From: SM1-50 sp964467345
GTDB lineage: Archaea; Thermoplasmatota; E2; DHVEG-1
Direction of reading: 5' to 3'
Length of the DNA stretch: 21,179 nucleotides
NCBI GenBank assembly: GCA_964467345.1
Contig: CAYXPY010000036.1
Coordinates: 1 to 21,179, forward strand
Under the pieces are notes generated by a model. The model was not told the DNA's origin. It did no database searches and was given only the letters and a program-made list of their open reading frames with translations. The stretch's first letter is position 1, and each line of letters begins with the position of its first letter. The translations under genes and the position numbers were made by a program. Below, piece by piece: positions 20,516 to 21,179 of this stretch.

Positions 20516-21179
20516 ATGTATCTCAAACGAAAACAAAAAATTATCCTAGGAGTCTCGCTATTTATTATTGCCTGTTTACTTATTTCTGGAACATATGTAT
20601 ATATCGTATATTCTTCAAAAGAAGAAGTAGCACCACCTGAAGAAATCTCTGTTGAAATCGATAACCGCATCAGTCCTTTGGAAAACCAGGGTTTCGTCTT
20701 TGAGATTTTGCGGATTCGTCATCGGGGATTACTCGAAAGATTAATCAAACCAGGGAACTCATGGAAAGCGACTCCTTCCTTTTATTTCATCACAAACATG
20801 GATGGATTGGAGTATGTCAGTAAAGATGTCCAACAACATGGAAGGACAACAGAAGTGATGTTTACCACATGGGATACCATGTTTCAGGAAAATAAAATCC
20901 TGAAAGATGTCGAAGAAGAACAAGAAACCTCAACAGCCACCCTTACGATCGTTGAACGGGTGTCAGCAGGGTTATTAGGGTTCAGAACCCAGGATATCGA
21001 GCAAGAGACGTTCACAGTTACTTATGACTATCGCACTGGTCGATGGTCCGGTCATGATAATTACAATGATTACGATGGGTATGGACATTACTTGGGAGAG
21101 ACTTTTGAGGTTTGGTTTAACCTTTATCAGATCGATTACGATGGTGATTTCATCCCTTACTGGACTGAAGTAAATGTCC
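20516..21179 (+). CDS. Membrane-anchored extracellular protein, 3' end outside the window
   Basis: The ATG at 20516 follows GGAGG (20502-20506) and opens a frame that runs without a stop to the window edge (221 complete codons). The N-terminus MYLKRKQKIILGVSLFIIAC and following residues form one membrane helix (about 8-31), with positive residues before it, so the rest should lie outside the cell. Beyond an acidic linker (about 34-50) the part seen is beta-rich and aromatic, with the acidic segment GHDNYNDYDGYGHY and, at the edge, DYDGDFIPYWTEVN. The DxDxD pattern followed by IP and WxE resembles thrombospondin type-3-like calcium-binding repeats of archaeal surface proteins. I do not recognise the family. 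The remainder, perhaps with more such repeats, lies beyond the window. Confidence 0.75.
   Translation, partial: MYLKRKQKIILGVSLFIIACLLISGTYVYIVYSSKEEVAPPEEISVEIDNRISPLENQGFVFEILRIRHRGLLERLIKPGNSWKATPSFYFITNMDGLEYVSKDVQQHGRTTEVMFTTWDTMFQENKILKDVEEEQETSTATLTIVERVSAGLLGFRTQDIEQETFTVTYDYRTGRWSGHDNYNDYDGYGHYLGETFEVWFNLYQIDYDGDFIPYWTEVNV

Overview
The window looks like a chromosomal segment of an archaeon, most likely euryarchaeal. Many genes have a TATA-like box 25 to 35 bases before the predicted transcript start. Some genes have an almost leaderless start (the YgiQ gene, possibly the ThiI gene), while others have GGAGG or GGTGA ribosome sites. T-runs rather than strong hairpins follow some genes. 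Several families are typical of archaea: a DUF2178-like membrane protein paired with a small Xre regulator, HxlR, SurE and ThiI. I cannot name a genus. The UvrA-UvrC-UvrB excinuclease is a bacterial-type system that some archaea acquired. I see no rRNA, tRNA, CRISPR array, insertion sequence or phage gene.

Layout. 1-39: first codons of a minus-strand gene running off the left edge. 196-837: HEAT-like helical-repeat protein, converging with a QueG-like iron-sulfur protein (821-1597) whose frame continues upstream to 1795 without a standard start codon. 1973-2574: DUF2178-like membrane protein plus Xre regulator, with two inverted repeats in the control region. 2600-4104 (minus): HxlR regulator followed by an SplB-type radical SAM protein. 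A dicluster ferredoxin-like protein (4187-5032) diverges from the HxlR gene across a palindromic operator candidate. 5040-11328 (minus): uvrA-uvrC-uvrB with overlapping ends. 11581-11898 (minus): small secreted or membrane protein. 12224-14211: MacB/LolD-type ABC ATPase and permease. 14222-14392 (minus): unreported 56-residue gene. 14524-14706: 60-residue Cys/His-rich protein. 14708-16312 (minus): YgiQ-family radical SAM protein, divergent from surE (16397-17194). 17210-18349 (minus): Ca2+/H+ antiporter-like protein. 18430-20237: ThiI homologue with a destroyed PP-loop, overlapping a ketopantoate reductase gene. 20516-end: start of a membrane-anchored extracellular protein.

How the genes work together. 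The clearest unit is nucleotide excision repair: UvrA and UvrB find damage, UvrC cuts, and all three are translated from tightly overlapping genes. This UvrC ends before the usual C-terminal helix-hairpin-helix domain. The HxlR, radical SAM and ferredoxin-like genes look like one redox-linked regulatory unit. The ABC ATPase and permease form one export or lipoprotein-type transporter, with a leader hairpin that covers part of the ribosome site. I do not see a clear multi-gene defence or mobile system. The strongest oddities are the ThiI homologue without its ATP-binding motif, the QueG-like gene without a normal start, the short UvrC, and the two palindromic operator regions.
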